This document shows, in pieces, positions 8,691 through 17,019 of a DNA stretch of 64,000 nucleotides. A model generated the notes under the pieces. It ran no database searches, was not told the DNA's origin, and saw nothing but the letters and a program-made list of their open reading frames with translations. A program made the position numbers and the translations under genes. Position 1 is the stretch's first letter. Each line of letters starts with the position of its first letter. The DNA is from an uncultured Bacteroidales bacterium (lineage in GTDB: Bacteria > Bacteroidota > Bacteroidia > Bacteroidales > F082), in NCBI GenBank assembly GCA_900317155.1, contig ONFO01000004.1, forward strand, positions 114,046 through 178,045. The letters run 5' to 3'.

Positions 8691-9302
8691 ATGATCATTC
8701 TCTCCACCGAACCTATCCTCCCTATCTTCAACCAAGCCATCGCCGATTACCACAAATTTGACGATGTGAACCATCCATGCGAAAACCCTTACGAAAAGCT
8801 TACCATCGAATGGTACCTTTATAATAAGGTGTGGATTGACACGGTGCAGTGGCATTTAGAAGACCTCATCCGTGACCCGAACATCGACCCTGTAGAGGCC
8901 TTGGCTTTGAAGCGCCGCATCGACAAGTCGAACCAAGACAGGACAGACATCGTGGAGATGATTGATGGCTATTATTTGCTTCTGTTCCAGCGTGTGGAGC
9001 CACAGCCTGATGCCACTCTCAACACGGAAAGCCCCGCTTGGGCAATCGACCGCCTTTCAATTTTGCAACTGAAGATATACCACATGAAGGCCGAGGTGGA
9101 ACGCACCGATGTCAGTGAAGAGCACAAGGCCAAGTGCGAGGAAAAACTTCGCGTTTTGCAGGAGCAAAACACAGACCTTTGCACTGCTATCGACCAGCTG
9201 ATGGAATGCTATAAAACCGGCGAGAAGGTGATGAAGGTCTACAAGCAGATGAAAATGTACAACGACCCTGCGCTGAATCCTGTGCTTTACGGGCAGAAAT
9301 GA
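8691..9302 (+). CDS. DUF4254 family protein
   Basis: A 203-residue, mostly helical soluble protein without a signal peptide, beginning MIILSTEPILPIFNQAIADYH and containing NPYEKLTIEWYLYNKVWIDTVQWHLED. This matches DUF4254, a family found almost always directly upstream of a family 9 heptosyltransferase-like gene in Bacteroidetes, as here (the next start overlaps its stop by 4 nt). The conserved pairing suggests a role in lipopolysaccharide core or related glycan assembly, but no activity is known and no catalytic motif is visible. Confidence 0.82.
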   Translation: MIILSTEPILPIFNQAIADYHKFDDVNHPCENPYEKLTIEWYLYNKVWIDTVQWHLEDLIRDPNIDPVEALALKRRIDKSNQDRTDIVEMIDGYYLLLFQRVEPQPDATLNTESPAWAIDRLSILQLKIYHMKAEVERTDVSEEHKAKCEEKLRVLQEQNTDLCTAIDQLMECYKTGEKVMKVYKQMKMYNDPALNPVLYGQK

Positions 9303-10309
9303 AAAAGATCTTAGTTATTCGGTTTTCTGCCTTGGGCGACATCGTCATGACGGTGCCTGTCGTCCACGACTTGGCCATGCAATATCCTGATTTGGACATC
9401 ACCATGCTCAGCCGAGAGATGGCGAGACCTTTGTTTGAGCGGATGCCGAAAAATGTGCATTCCATTTCCGCCGACTTGAAAGGTCGTCACAAAGGCCTGC
9501 TTGGGCTCTGTCGCCTTTGGCGCGATGCCCATCTGAGCGACTTCGACTACATCGCCGATTTCCATGGCGTGCTACGCACTTGGTGGTTGCGTACTGAGGG
9601 TTGTCTGCACCGAAAAAAAGTCGCCAAAATTGATAAGGGGCGCAAAGGCAAAATGGCCTTGACGCGACAGAAAAATAAGGTTTTTGTGCAACAGGCCACC
9701 TCATTTGAACGCTATGCCAAAGTGTTGGAACAGTTAGGTTTCCCGATAAAGCAACAATTCGTCAAACTTGACTATTCCAGTTTTTGCGAGACGCAAAAAC
9801 CAAACAATGAGACTTGGGTTGGCATCGCTCCTTTTGCAAAACACAAGGCCAAAGTCTATCCCATGGAGAAAATGGAACTGGTCATCAAGGCCTTGAGCGA
9901 AAGGAAAAACACAACCGTATTCCTTTTTGGAGGCGGGACAGCCGAAAACAAACAGATTGAAAGCCTTTGCGGCAAATACAATAACGTGAGACCCGCCAAA
10001 AGCCAGCAAGGTTTGAATGGTGAGCTCGCCCTGATGAGCCAGCTCGATGTGATGCTCACCATGGACTCGGCCAACATGCACTTGGCTTCCTTAGTCGGGA
10101 CTCCCGTAGTATCCATTTGGGGCGGCACACATCCTTACGCGGGTTTCAAAGGCTGGAACCAAAAAGAGAGTGATTGTGTGCAGCTGGATTTGCCTTGCCG
10201 CCCATGCTCGGTGTACGGCAACAAGCCCTGTTTTCGCGGTGATTACGCCTGCATGAACGGTATTATGCCCGAGTTCATCATTGAAAAAATAAGTCCTTAC
10301 CTGAAATGA
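9299..10309 (+). CDS. Glycosyltransferase family 9 (heptosyltransferase-like)
   Basis: A 336-residue GT9 protein. It opens MKKILVIRFSALGDIVMTVPVV, the ADP-heptose:LPS heptosyltransferase signature, in which the GD pair lies in the acceptor domain. The C-terminal donor domain has VGIAPFAKHKAKVYP, then LMSQLDVMLTMDSANMHLASLVGTPVVSIWGGTHP, the D-S/G-N-H motif typical of GT9. It overlaps the DUF4254 gene by 4 nt and the methyltransferase gene menG by 4 nt. It probably adds a core sugar to lipid A on the cytoplasmic side of the inner membrane; the exact sugar is inferred from the family. Confidence 0.88.
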   Translation: MKKILVIRFSALGDIVMTVPVVHDLAMQYPDLDITMLSREMARPLFERMPKNVHSISADLKGRHKGLLGLCRLWRDAHLSDFDYIADFHGVLRTWWLRTEGCLHRKKVAKIDKGRKGKMALTRQKNKVFVQQATSFERYAKVLEQLGFPIKQQFVKLDYSSFCETQKPNNETWVGIAPFAKHKAKVYPMEKMELVIKALSERKNTTVFLFGGGTAENKQIESLCGKYNNVRPAKSQQGLNGELALMSQLDVMLTMDSANMHLASLVGTPVVSIWGGTHPYAGFKGWNQKESDCVQLDLPCRPCSVYGNKPCFRGDYACMNGIMPEFIIEKISPYLK

Positions 10310-11001
10310 GCGCCACTCCCATCGCCGCGATGTTCGACCGCATCTCGCCCAAGTACGATGCGCTCAACCACCTGCTTTCCCTTAATATAGATAAGGTGTG
10401 GCGACAGAAGACCGCCAAAACTGTCACAAAAAGCCAGCCGAAAACCATTTTGGACCTTGCCACGGGAACAGCTGACTTGGCCATTGCCTTGGCGAAACGC
10501 AATCCACAAGCCCATATCATCGGCATGGACATCTCAGAAAAGATGTTGGAAATTGGCAAAGCCAAAACCACGAAGCAACACATCGAAAACCAAGTTGAAT
10601 TGCGCCTTGGCGACGCTGCCACATTGCCTTTTGAAAGCAACAGCTTCGATGCCGTCACAGTGGCTTTCGGCGTCCGTAACTTTGAGAACTTGGAACAAGG
10701 TCTTTCGGAAATCCATCGCGTCTTGAAGCCCAATGGCCGGGCAGTCATATTGGAGTTTTCGATGCCTGAAAGGTTTCCTATCAAACAACTTTACGCTTTG
10801 TATTTCAAGCATCTGCTTCCCGCCATAGGAAAAGCCGTTTCAAAAGACGGAAATGCCTATTCTTATCTTCCTATGTCGGTGGAACAATTTCCGAAACCCA
10901 AGGATTTTCTTCGGATGCTAGCTGAAAAGGGGCTGGAAAACGGTATGGCAAAACCGTTATCTTTTGGCATTGCCACCCTCTACACGGCCGAAAAGCAATA
11001 A
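10306..11001 (+). CDS. menG: Demethylmenaquinone methyltransferase
   Basis: Also known as ubiE; it methylates demethylmenaquinone in the last step of menaquinone synthesis. The 231-residue protein shows FDRISPKYDALNHLLS near the N terminus (the family signature 'YD..N...S'). The SAM loop is ILDLATGTADLAIAL, followed by IIGMDISEKMLEIG and DAVTVAFGVRNFENLEQGLSEIHRVLKPNG, all characteristic of UbiE/COQ5/MenG. It overlaps the heptosyltransferase gene by 4 nt. A separate -7 element before porT indicates that porT may be transcribed independently even though menG-porT adjacency is common in Bacteroidetes. Confidence 0.93.
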   Translation: MSATPIAAMFDRISPKYDALNHLLSLNIDKVWRQKTAKTVTKSQPKTILDLATGTADLAIALAKRNPQAHIIGMDISEKMLEIGKAKTTKQHIENQVELRLGDAATLPFESNSFDAVTVAFGVRNFENLEQGLSEIHRVLKPNGRAVILEFSMPERFPIKQLYALYFKHLLPAIGKAVSKDGNAYSYLPMSVEQFPKPKDFLRMLAEKGLENGMAKPLSFGIATLYTAEKQ

Positions 11002-11020
11002 AACGTATTCCTTTTTTTCC

Positions 11021-11028
11021 TATTTTTG
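11021..11028 (+). promoter_or_regulatory. -7 promoter element for porT
   Basis: TATTTTTG followed by CAG, 64 nt upstream of the TTG start of porT and 19 nt after the menG stop. Confidence 0.6.
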
Positions 11029-11092
11029 CAGCCGTTACCATGCAATAAAAGCAGGGGGATCTCGTTTAACACATGTCTAAAACTATTGCATC

Positions 11093-11905
11093 TTGAAAAA
11101 AGCATTGAAAATACTGGCTGTTGCGTTGTTGCTCGCCGCAACGGTAATCCCCGTCCAAGCCCAACGCAGAGTCGTCCACTACTTGCCTAAATACGAGCAA
11201 GAGCCCTATCATTTCGGTTTTCTTCTGGCTTTCAACGAAATGATGTATACGGTAAAGACAGTAGAGAATTACCAGAACAAGATTCAGCCTGCCAATTCTT
11301 GGCCGGTAGTCAATTGGCCTACGCAACTATTCACACAATCAGAGACAAAATGCATTTACGTATACAACATTGAGACCCAACAAACACCGGGCTTCACAGT
11401 AGGCATCATTGGCAGCAAGCGTCTAGGTCGCTATTTCGACCTGCGTTTCATCCCCTCTTTGAGCTTTAGTGAACGACGTTTGGACTATACGCTTATGTTG
11501 GAAGGAAACAACGGTGCTACATACATGCATAAATTTACCAAGTCGATTGGCACCACTTTCGTGGAGTTCCCCCTCAACATCAAATACCGTTCGAAACGCT
11601 ATAACAACATTGGAGCTTATGTCTTCGGAGGTGTTAATCCGAAACTGGATTTAGCCTCACAAAAAGACAATAAAGAAAACATCAACGGCCAGGAATTCAT
11701 CAACAACTTGGTTACCAAGCGTTTCGACTTCGCTGCTGAGCTCGGTGTAGGTTTCGACATCTACAACCAATGGTTCAAGATGGGCATAGAAGTCAAGATG
11801 AGCTATGGTTTACTTGACATTGTAAAGGATGAAGCGTTCATTTACACGGCCCCCATTGAAAAACTCCGTAACAAGTTGTTCCAAGTTTCATTTTTATTTG
11901 AATAA
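11093..11905 (+). CDS. porT: PorT-like type IX secretion outer-membrane protein
   Basis: A 270-residue exported protein: signal peptide KKALKILAVALLLAATVIPVQAQ, then a beta-barrel-like body of alternating strands (for example YHFGFLLAFNEMMYTV, GFTVGIIGSKRLGRYFDLRFIPSLSFSERRLDY, GAYVFGGVNPKLDL) ending in FQVSFLFE with a terminal aromatic residue. It belongs to the PorT group of type IX secretion proteins; position directly after menG is the usual place. The start is TTG at 11093: an in-frame TAA at 11078 excludes any upstream start and the signal peptide begins immediately. The three type IX substrates in this window need this machinery. Confidence 0.8.
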   Translation: MKKALKILAVALLLAATVIPVQAQRRVVHYLPKYEQEPYHFGFLLAFNEMMYTVKTVENYQNKIQPANSWPVVNWPTQLFTQSETKCIYVYNIETQQTPGFTVGIIGSKRLGRYFDLRFIPSLSFSERRLDYTLMLEGNNGATYMHKFTKSIGTTFVEFPLNIKYRSKRYNNIGAYVFGGVNPKLDLASQKDNKENINGQEFINNLVTKRFDFAAELGVGFDIYNQWFKMGIEVKMSYGLLDIVKDEAFIYTAPIEKLRNKLFQVSFLFE

Positions 11906-11973
11906 TTATCATTATATACCAAATTAAAAATCAACGAATTACAAAAAAGTTGAGTTTTTTTTCAACTAAAACA

Positions 11974-12003
11974 TTGTAGATATCGATTTTTTCTCTACTT
12001 TTG
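11974..12003 (+). promoter_or_regulatory. Promoter of tRNA-Glu (TTG-N19-TACTTTTG)
   Basis: TTG at 11974-11976 and TACTTTTG at 11996-12003, spaced by 19 nt, end 23 nt before the mature tRNA. This is a textbook Bacteroidetes sigma-factor promoter. A small AGTTGA/TCAACT stem (11948-11967) lies just upstream. Confidence 0.75.
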
Positions 12004-12026
12004 CAGCGTCAAAAATGACACGAAGT

Positions 12027-12103
12027 GGTCTCTTCGTCTAGTCTGGTCAGGACGTCAGGTTTTCATCCTGGTAACTCGGGTTCAAATCCCGGAGAGACTA
12101 CCA
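12027..12103 (+). tRNA. tRNA-Glu (anticodon TTC)
   Basis: The acceptor stem GGTCTCT pairs with AGAGACT (first pair G-T). The anticodon stem TCAGG/CCTGG encloses the loop TTTTCAT with anticodon TTC, and the T arm CGGG-TTCAAAT-CCCG is complete. The discriminator A at 12100 is followed by an encoded CCA at 12101-12103. A promoter lies immediately upstream. Confidence 0.96.
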
Positions 12104-12131
12104 ACCAAGCTTTATTGTCAACTATAGTGCT

Positions 12132-13097
12132 ATGAACAAGCTACAAGTCGTCGTCAGCAACCAATACGACCCTTTTCTCAATCGCGCTGTCGAACAGTAT
12201 CTCACTGACAACCAAGAGGAAGACATTACCACTATGTATCTCTGGAAAAACCAGCAGACCGTCGTCATTGGTTACAACCAAAACCCTTATTCGGAGTGTA
12301 ATGTCAAGTTGCTCCTCGATGAAGGCGGTCACCTCATGCGGCGCGGCACGGGAGGTGGTGCTGTGTATCACGACTTGGGCAACATCAACTTCTCGTTTAT
12401 AGTGGACAAATCATTGTACGACGTCCGAAAACAACTCTCCGTTATCCAGGATGCGCTCCTCTCCTACGGCTTGCAAACCGAAATCTCTGGGCGCAACGAC
12501 CTCACCTACGACGGGCGCAAGTTCAGCGGCAACGCATTCGCGAAAGGTCAGAAAAACAACCTGCACCACGGCACCATCCTCATCAAGACCGATGGAGAGT
12601 TGATGCAACGCTACCTCATCGTCGACAAAGCCAAACTCTTGAAAAACGGCGTGAAAAGTGTGGCCTCAAGGGTCATCAACCTCAGCGAAGCCGTGCCAGA
12701 ATTGACTTCAGAGAACATCAAACAGCCTCTGATTGCCTCCTTTGAAAAAGTTTATGGTGGCAAGGCGGAAATGCTTGACTTCGACACCTTTATTAAGAAT
12801 AGCGAGGTGCAAGCCATCAGAGAGCACATTTCTTCAAACGATTTCCTTTTCGGCCGTTGGAAGCAATTCAAGACCACAAAAAAAGCCCGTTTCCCTTGGG
12901 GTGGCGTGGAAATCGCGCTGCAAATCGATGAAGCTAATGCTATCATCAAAGACATTCAAATCGCCTCGGATTGTCTTGAGCCTGAGACTATCAAACAGGC
13001 AGAACAATTGCTGCAAGGCGCTAGCACCAAGTCATCACCCAAATATGATTCGAGTAACGAAATAATCGGTGACATCATCAACTTGATATACGACTGA
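12132..13097 (+). CDS. lplA: Lipoate--protein ligase
   Basis: This enzyme activates free lipoate with ATP and attaches it to the lipoyl domains of 2-oxoacid dehydrogenases and the glycine cleavage H protein. The 321-residue protein has the biotin/lipoyl ligase core: MRRGTGGGAVYHDLGNINFSFI (lipoate-binding RRxxGGGxVxHD motif) and YDGRKFSGNAFAKGQKNNLHHGTILI with the conserved lysine region. A C-terminal accessory domain (PWGGVEIALQIDEANAIIKDIQIASD) follows, as in full-length LplA. It starts 28 nt after tRNA-Glu and is followed by an independent promoter for miaB. Confidence 0.92.
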   Translation: MNKLQVVVSNQYDPFLNRAVEQYLTDNQEEDITTMYLWKNQQTVVIGYNQNPYSECNVKLLLDEGGHLMRRGTGGGAVYHDLGNINFSFIVDKSLYDVRKQLSVIQDALLSYGLQTEISGRNDLTYDGRKFSGNAFAKGQKNNLHHGTILIKTDGELMQRYLIVDKAKLLKNGVKSVASRVINLSEAVPELTSENIKQPLIASFEKVYGGKAEMLDFDTFIKNSEVQAIREHISSNDFLFGRWKQFKTTKKARFPWGGVEIALQIDEANAIIKDIQIASDCLEPETIKQAEQLLQGASTKSSPKYDSSNEIIGDIINLIYD

Positions 13098-13109
13098 CCA
13101 AAAAAAGCG

Positions 13110-13117
13110 TACTTTTG
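13110..13117 (+). promoter_or_regulatory. -7 promoter element for miaB-mtaB
   Basis: TACTTTTG followed by CAG, 12 nt after the lplA stop. The 40-nt leader consists of short inverse AATT-rich units (AATTTTCAATT, AAATTG, CAATT). Confidence 0.65.
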
Positions 13118-13157
13118 CAGTCCAATTTTCAATTACAAATTGTCAATTATCAATTAA

Positions 13158-14543
13158 ATGAAATACTATCTTCTCCCCTTAGGCTGCCAGATGAACTTGA
13201 GCGACACGGAGCGCGTCCGCACGGTACTCAACGGCATGGGCTTCGTCCAGACCGAAAATGAAGACGAAGCCACCATCCTAGGCATCATCGCCTGCTCGGT
13301 GCGGCAAAAAGGCATCGACAAGGTGTATGGCCGCATCGAGAAATGGAACGCCATGAAGAACCGCCAAAACGTCATCACTTTCGTGTCGGGCTGCATCCTG
13401 CCCGCCGACCGTCTGCGCTTCCTCAAGCTCTTCGACCTGGTCTTCGCCATGAACGAGTTGCCCAACTTCCCGGATATGATCCGCCAATACGGCATCGTCA
13501 CCCCAGCCTCGTTGCACTTTGGAGAAGAGATTGAATTCCAGCCCGTTGTCAAGCCATTGGTGCCATTGTTCCACAAGGACGACAAAATCAATCCGTCGGC
13601 CAACATGGACAAGTTTTGGGCCATCACACCGACACAGACTTCTAGTTTTGAGGCCTTCATCCCAATCCAGAACGGCTGCAACAAGTTCTGCACCTATTGT
13701 GCCGTACCTTACACCCGTGGTCGCGAAGTGTCGCGTCCCTCGGAAGAGATTTTGGCAGAGCTGAAGGATTTGGTTGAGAAAGGTTACAAGAGCATCACGC
13801 TGTTGGGACAAAATGTCAACTCCTATGGTCTTGACAAGAAAGGCGAAGAGATTGACTTTGCCGAACTATTACGCCGCGTGGGTGAATATGGCAAGGCCAG
13901 CGGCAAGGAGTTCTGGGTATATTACACTGCACCTCATCCCCGCGACATGAAAGACGACGTCATCGAGGTGATGGCGCAATACGACTGCCTCGGCAAGCAG
14001 ATCCACATCCCCATCCAGTCAGGCGACGAGAACATGCTGCAACGCATGAACCGCCACCATGATTTGGCCACCTATAGACATATCATCCAGACCATCCGAG
14101 AGAAACTGCCCACCGCCACCATCTTCACCGACATCATTGTGGGCTTCACCCACGAGACCGAAGAGGAGTTTGAGAACACACGCAAAGCCATGGAAGAGTT
14201 CAAATACAACATGGCATTCATTGCACAGTACAGTGTACGTCCAGGCGCTGTGGCCTCGGAATGGGACGATGACGTGCCGAAGGAAGTGAAGCGTGAGCGT
14301 TACCACCGCCTCACTGAGGAACTGATGAAACACAGCCTTGTTTACAACCAAGGTCTCATCGGAAAGACTGTCAAGATGCTAGTAGAGAGCCAGGACCGCA
14401 AGAACGGCTACCTCACCGGCCATACTGAAGGTAAGATTGTAATACGCTTCGCCTCAAAAGACACTAGTCTTATTGGGCAGATTGTGAATGTCAAGGTGAC
14501 TTCGGCTTCGCCGTTATCAATTGAAGGAGAGTTGATGGGATGA
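13158..14543 (+). CDS. miaB: tRNA-2-methylthio-N6-dimethylallyladenosine synthase (MiaB family)
   Basis: A 461-residue radical-SAM methylthiotransferase that adds a methylthio group to i6A37 of tRNAs. N-terminal cluster cysteines are C10 (LGCQMN), C46 (ACSVRQ) and C79 (VSGCI); the radical-SAM cysteines are C174, C178 and C181 in CNKFCTYC; the TRAM domain is at the C terminus (VKMLVESQDRKNGYLTGHTEGK...). The N-terminal domain deviates from ordinary Bacteroidetes MiaB: the usual 'NTCSIRDNAE' is replaced by ACSVRQKGIDKVYGRI, which I associate with other phyla, so transfer is possible. The next methylthiotransferase overlaps its stop by 4 nt. Confidence 0.85.
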   Translation: MKYYLLPLGCQMNLSDTERVRTVLNGMGFVQTENEDEATILGIIACSVRQKGIDKVYGRIEKWNAMKNRQNVITFVSGCILPADRLRFLKLFDLVFAMNELPNFPDMIRQYGIVTPASLHFGEEIEFQPVVKPLVPLFHKDDKINPSANMDKFWAITPTQTSSFEAFIPIQNGCNKFCTYCAVPYTRGREVSRPSEEILAELKDLVEKGYKSITLLGQNVNSYGLDKKGEEIDFAELLRRVGEYGKASGKEFWVYYTAPHPRDMKDDVIEVMAQYDCLGKQIHIPIQSGDENMLQRMNRHHDLATYRHIIQTIREKLPTATIFTDIIVGFTHETEEEFENTRKAMEEFKYNMAFIAQYSVRPGAVASEWDDDVPKEVKRERYHRLTEELMKHSLVYNQGLIGKTVKMLVESQDRKNGYLTGHTEGKIVIRFASKDTSLIGQIVNVKVTSASPLSIEGELMG

Positions 14544-15835
14544 GAAGGATTGCCTTCAAAACCTTAGGTTGCCGAGTGAACCTCTATGAAACCGATGCTT
14601 TGGCGTCGCGGTTCAAGGCGGAAGGTTATGAGATTGCTGACGACGATAGCACAGCTGACATTTTCGTTGTGAACACCTGTACCGTCACCAATACGAGCGA
14701 CCAAAAGTGCCGTCAGGCCATCCGACAGATTAGACGCAAGCACCCCGAGGCCTTGATTGCCGTCACAGGCTGCATGGTCAACCATAGGAAAGAGGAGTTA
14801 CTGCAATCGGGCATCGCTGATTATGTCATCGACAACGAGCGCAAAGCCGCCTTGTTCGACATCATCAACGAGCATTTCCGCACGGGTCACAGCGACCCCG
14901 AAGGCTTCGACCGCGACCTGTTCAGCTACCGACCCGCTTTTGATACCTTCCACACCCGCAGCCTCATTAAAATCCACGACGGCTGCAACAACTTCTGCTC
15001 CTATTGCATCATCCCGATGGTGCGTGGAAGGGCGACGAGTCGTCCCGCTGAGGACATCTATGACAACGTTCGCAAAGTCGTAAGCCATGGTTTCAAGGAA
15101 GTTGTATTGACGGGTGTCAACATGGGACGATACCAATTTGAGGGCACTAATTTTGAGCAACTTGTAGAAAACATTCTGGAAATCGAAGGCGATTTCCGTG
15201 TCCGCGTTTCCTCCATCGAGCCCGACCGGTTCAGCGACCGTTTTTTGCAGCTCTTCCAGCACGAGAAACTTGCACCTCACATGCACATCTGCCTGCAAAG
15301 CGGTTCCGACGACACCTTGAAACGGATGCACCGCTTTTATACCGTCGCCCAGTTTCGCGACATGTGCCAACGCATCAAGGCCTTCCGTCCCGACTTCAAC
15401 CTCACCACCGACATCATCGTGGGTTTTCCAGGCGAAACCGAAACCACTTTCAAGGAAAGTTGTGACTTTGCGAAGGAAATCGGCTTCAGCCACATCCACA
15501 CCTTCAAGTATTCGGTGCGCACAGGAACAAAGGCCGCCGTAATGCCCGACCAAATTCCAGAAAAGGTGAAAACCGAACGTAGCGAAATTATGCGGCAGAT
15601 TTCCTTGGAAAACAAGACCAAGTATTATGAATCGATGCAAGGTCGAAATCAAAGGATGCTAATCGAACGCATCGACAGCAAAGGAGTGGCACGAGGCTAT
15701 GGCGAAAACTACATCCCCATCACCCTCAACGCTAAAGATTTGGAGAAAAACACCTTTATTACTATTAGGTTAGACGAAATCATACGCCGAGACAATGAAG
15801 AAAAGATGGCATTTATCGGAAAATCAACAAATTAA
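14540..15835 (+). CDS. mtaB: tRNA (t6A37) methylthiotransferase
   Basis: MtaB converts threonylcarbamoyl-A37 of tRNAs to its 2-methylthio form. The 431-residue protein starts RRIAFKTLGCRVNLYETDAL, the MtaB version of the N-terminal motif. Its cluster cysteines are C11, C47 (NTCTVT) and C78 (TGCMV), and the radical-SAM motif is CNNFCSYC (C149, C153, C156). FTDIIVGF in MiaB corresponds here to TTDIIVGFPGETE. It overlaps miaB by 4 nt, so the two A37-modifying enzymes are translated together. The substrate t6A needs TsaE, encoded at 20.2 kb. Confidence 0.92.
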   Translation: MRRIAFKTLGCRVNLYETDALASRFKAEGYEIADDDSTADIFVVNTCTVTNTSDQKCRQAIRQIRRKHPEALIAVTGCMVNHRKEELLQSGIADYVIDNERKAALFDIINEHFRTGHSDPEGFDRDLFSYRPAFDTFHTRSLIKIHDGCNNFCSYCIIPMVRGRATSRPAEDIYDNVRKVVSHGFKEVVLTGVNMGRYQFEGTNFEQLVENILEIEGDFRVRVSSIEPDRFSDRFLQLFQHEKLAPHMHICLQSGSDDTLKRMHRFYTVAQFRDMCQRIKAFRPDFNLTTDIIVGFPGETETTFKESCDFAKEIGFSHIHTFKYSVRTGTKAAVMPDQIPEKVKTERSEIMRQISLENKTKYYESMQGRNQRMLIERIDSKGVARGYGENYIPITLNAKDLEKNTFITIRLDEIIRRDNEEKMAFIGKSTN

Positions 15836-15888
15836 ACATTTTTGATTAAAAAATTCTTCTTTTTGGGTCTCAATTCGGAGAAAAGTTG

Positions 15889-15896
15889 TAATTTTG
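15889..15896 (+). promoter_or_regulatory. -7 promoter element for rpsT
   Basis: TAATTTTG followed by CAGCCCG, 44 nt before the rpsT start. A TTG at 15863-15865 is slightly far (23 nt) for a canonical -33 box. Confidence 0.6.
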
Positions 15897-15940
15897 CAGC
15901 CCGATTTAAGAAGAATTAAAGCAAAAAAGGAATAAAAGAT

Positions 15941-16195
15941 ATGGCAAATCACAAAGATGCATTAAAGAGAATTCGTCAGACTGAAAAGAGACGTTTGCAC
16001 AACCGTTACTACGCCAAGAACATGCGTAACGAAGTGAAGAAATTCAGGGCTTTAACCAGCAAGTCGGAAGCTGAAGGTCAACTTTCGAAGTTGTTCTCCA
16101 TCATCGACAAGGTGGCCAAGCGTGGTATCATCCACAAGAACAAAGCCGCCAACCTGAAGTCGAAGCTGTCGAAGTTCACAGCAAAATTGGCATAA
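15941..16195 (+). CDS. rpsT: 30S ribosomal protein S20
   Basis: An 84-residue basic protein beginning MANHKDALKRIRQTEKRRLHNRYYAKNMRN, the conserved 16S rRNA-binding start of S20. It ends with AAKRGIIHKNKAANLKSKLSKF in slightly varied form, as in the family. It is a single-gene unit with its own promoter and a strong terminator 28 nt downstream. Length and sequence leave little doubt. Confidence 0.96.
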   Translation: MANHKDALKRIRQTEKRRLHNRYYAKNMRNEVKKFRALTSKSEAEGQLSKLFSIIDKVAKRGIIHKNKAANLKSKLSKFTAKLA

Positions 16196-16222
16196 TTGGA
16201 AGTTTTATTCATACATGTTGGT

Positions 16223-16253
16223 GCCTCTTCTACACAGTGGAAGAGGCTTTTTT
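16223..16253 (+). terminator. Intrinsic terminator after rpsT
   Basis: GCCTCTTC (16223-16230) and GAAGAGGC (16240-16247) form a perfect 8-bp stem with a 9-nt loop, followed by TTTTTT. Confidence 0.92.
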
Positions 16254-16309
16254 GGTTGAGGTAATCCCAAAATGATTATCTTTACCGCCCGAAACAAAAC
16301 ATTTCAGCC

Positions 16310-17005
16310 ATGACCGAGAAAAAAACCATCAAGGATTGGGCTGCCGACGACCGCCCGCGCGAGAAAATGATGTCGAAAGGCAAGATTGCACTCAGCAATG
16401 CTGAATTATTGGCCATACTTTTACGCGTAGGTAAAGAAGGCATGTCGGCAGTGGATGTGGCTCGCGCACTCCTCGACAGCGTCGGCAACAACCTCATCAC
16501 GCTATCTAACCTCACTATTGACGACTTGACCCAACACGACGGCATCGGCGAAGCCAAGGCCATCACCATCTTAGCGGCACTTGAGCTTGGTAAACGCCGT
16601 CGCGCAGCAGAGGCCAGTCTACCTTCTGAGGTAAAAGACTCGAAAGACTCCTTTGAGCGGTTTCTTCCTTACATTGACGACATGAGGCAAGAGCATTTCT
16701 TGGTCATGTATCTCAACCAAAGCAATCATGTGCTGAAAGTGGAATGCATCAGCAATGGGGGTACCACTACCGTCATTGCCGACCCCAAAATCATCTTCAA
16801 AAACGCCTTAATCCTCAATGCCACATGCATCGTTTTGGGCCACAACCACCCTTCAGGCAATCCACGCCCAAGCGAAGACGATCGACAACTGACGAAAAAA
16901 CTGATTGCCGCCGGCAAACTCTTAGACATCAATGTCATCGACCATATCATCATTGGCAACGAACGTTATCACAGTTTCCGAGACCACGGAGAAATGACCC
17001 TCTGA
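16310..17005 (+). CDS. radC: RadC/JAB-domain protein
   Basis: A 231-residue UPF0758/RadC protein. The N-terminal part is a helix-hairpin-helix region (LTQHDGIGEAKAITILAALELGKRR); the C-terminal JAB/MPN metal-binding motif is GHNHPSGNPRPSEDD (H178, H180 and a downstream aspartate), followed by HIIIGNERYHSF. The name derives from a historical link to DNA repair that has been questioned; the JAB fold suggests a metallo-hydrolase whose substrate is unknown. It is followed after 14 nt by wecB. Confidence 0.9.
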   Translation: MTEKKTIKDWAADDRPREKMMSKGKIALSNAELLAILLRVGKEGMSAVDVARALLDSVGNNLITLSNLTIDDLTQHDGIGEAKAITILAALELGKRRRAAEASLPSEVKDSKDSFERFLPYIDDMRQEHFLVMYLNQSNHVLKVECISNGGTTTVIADPKIIFKNALILNATCIVLGHNHPSGNPRPSEDDRQLTKKLIAAGKLLDINVIDHIIIGNERYHSFRDHGEMTL

Positions 17006-17019
17006 AACGCAAACCTCAC

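Noticed and set aside
16744-17019. N-terminal extension of wecB overlapping radC
   Set aside because: It is an out-of-frame reading of radC with shadow-like composition; the WecB family starts at MKLVTIIGARPQ.
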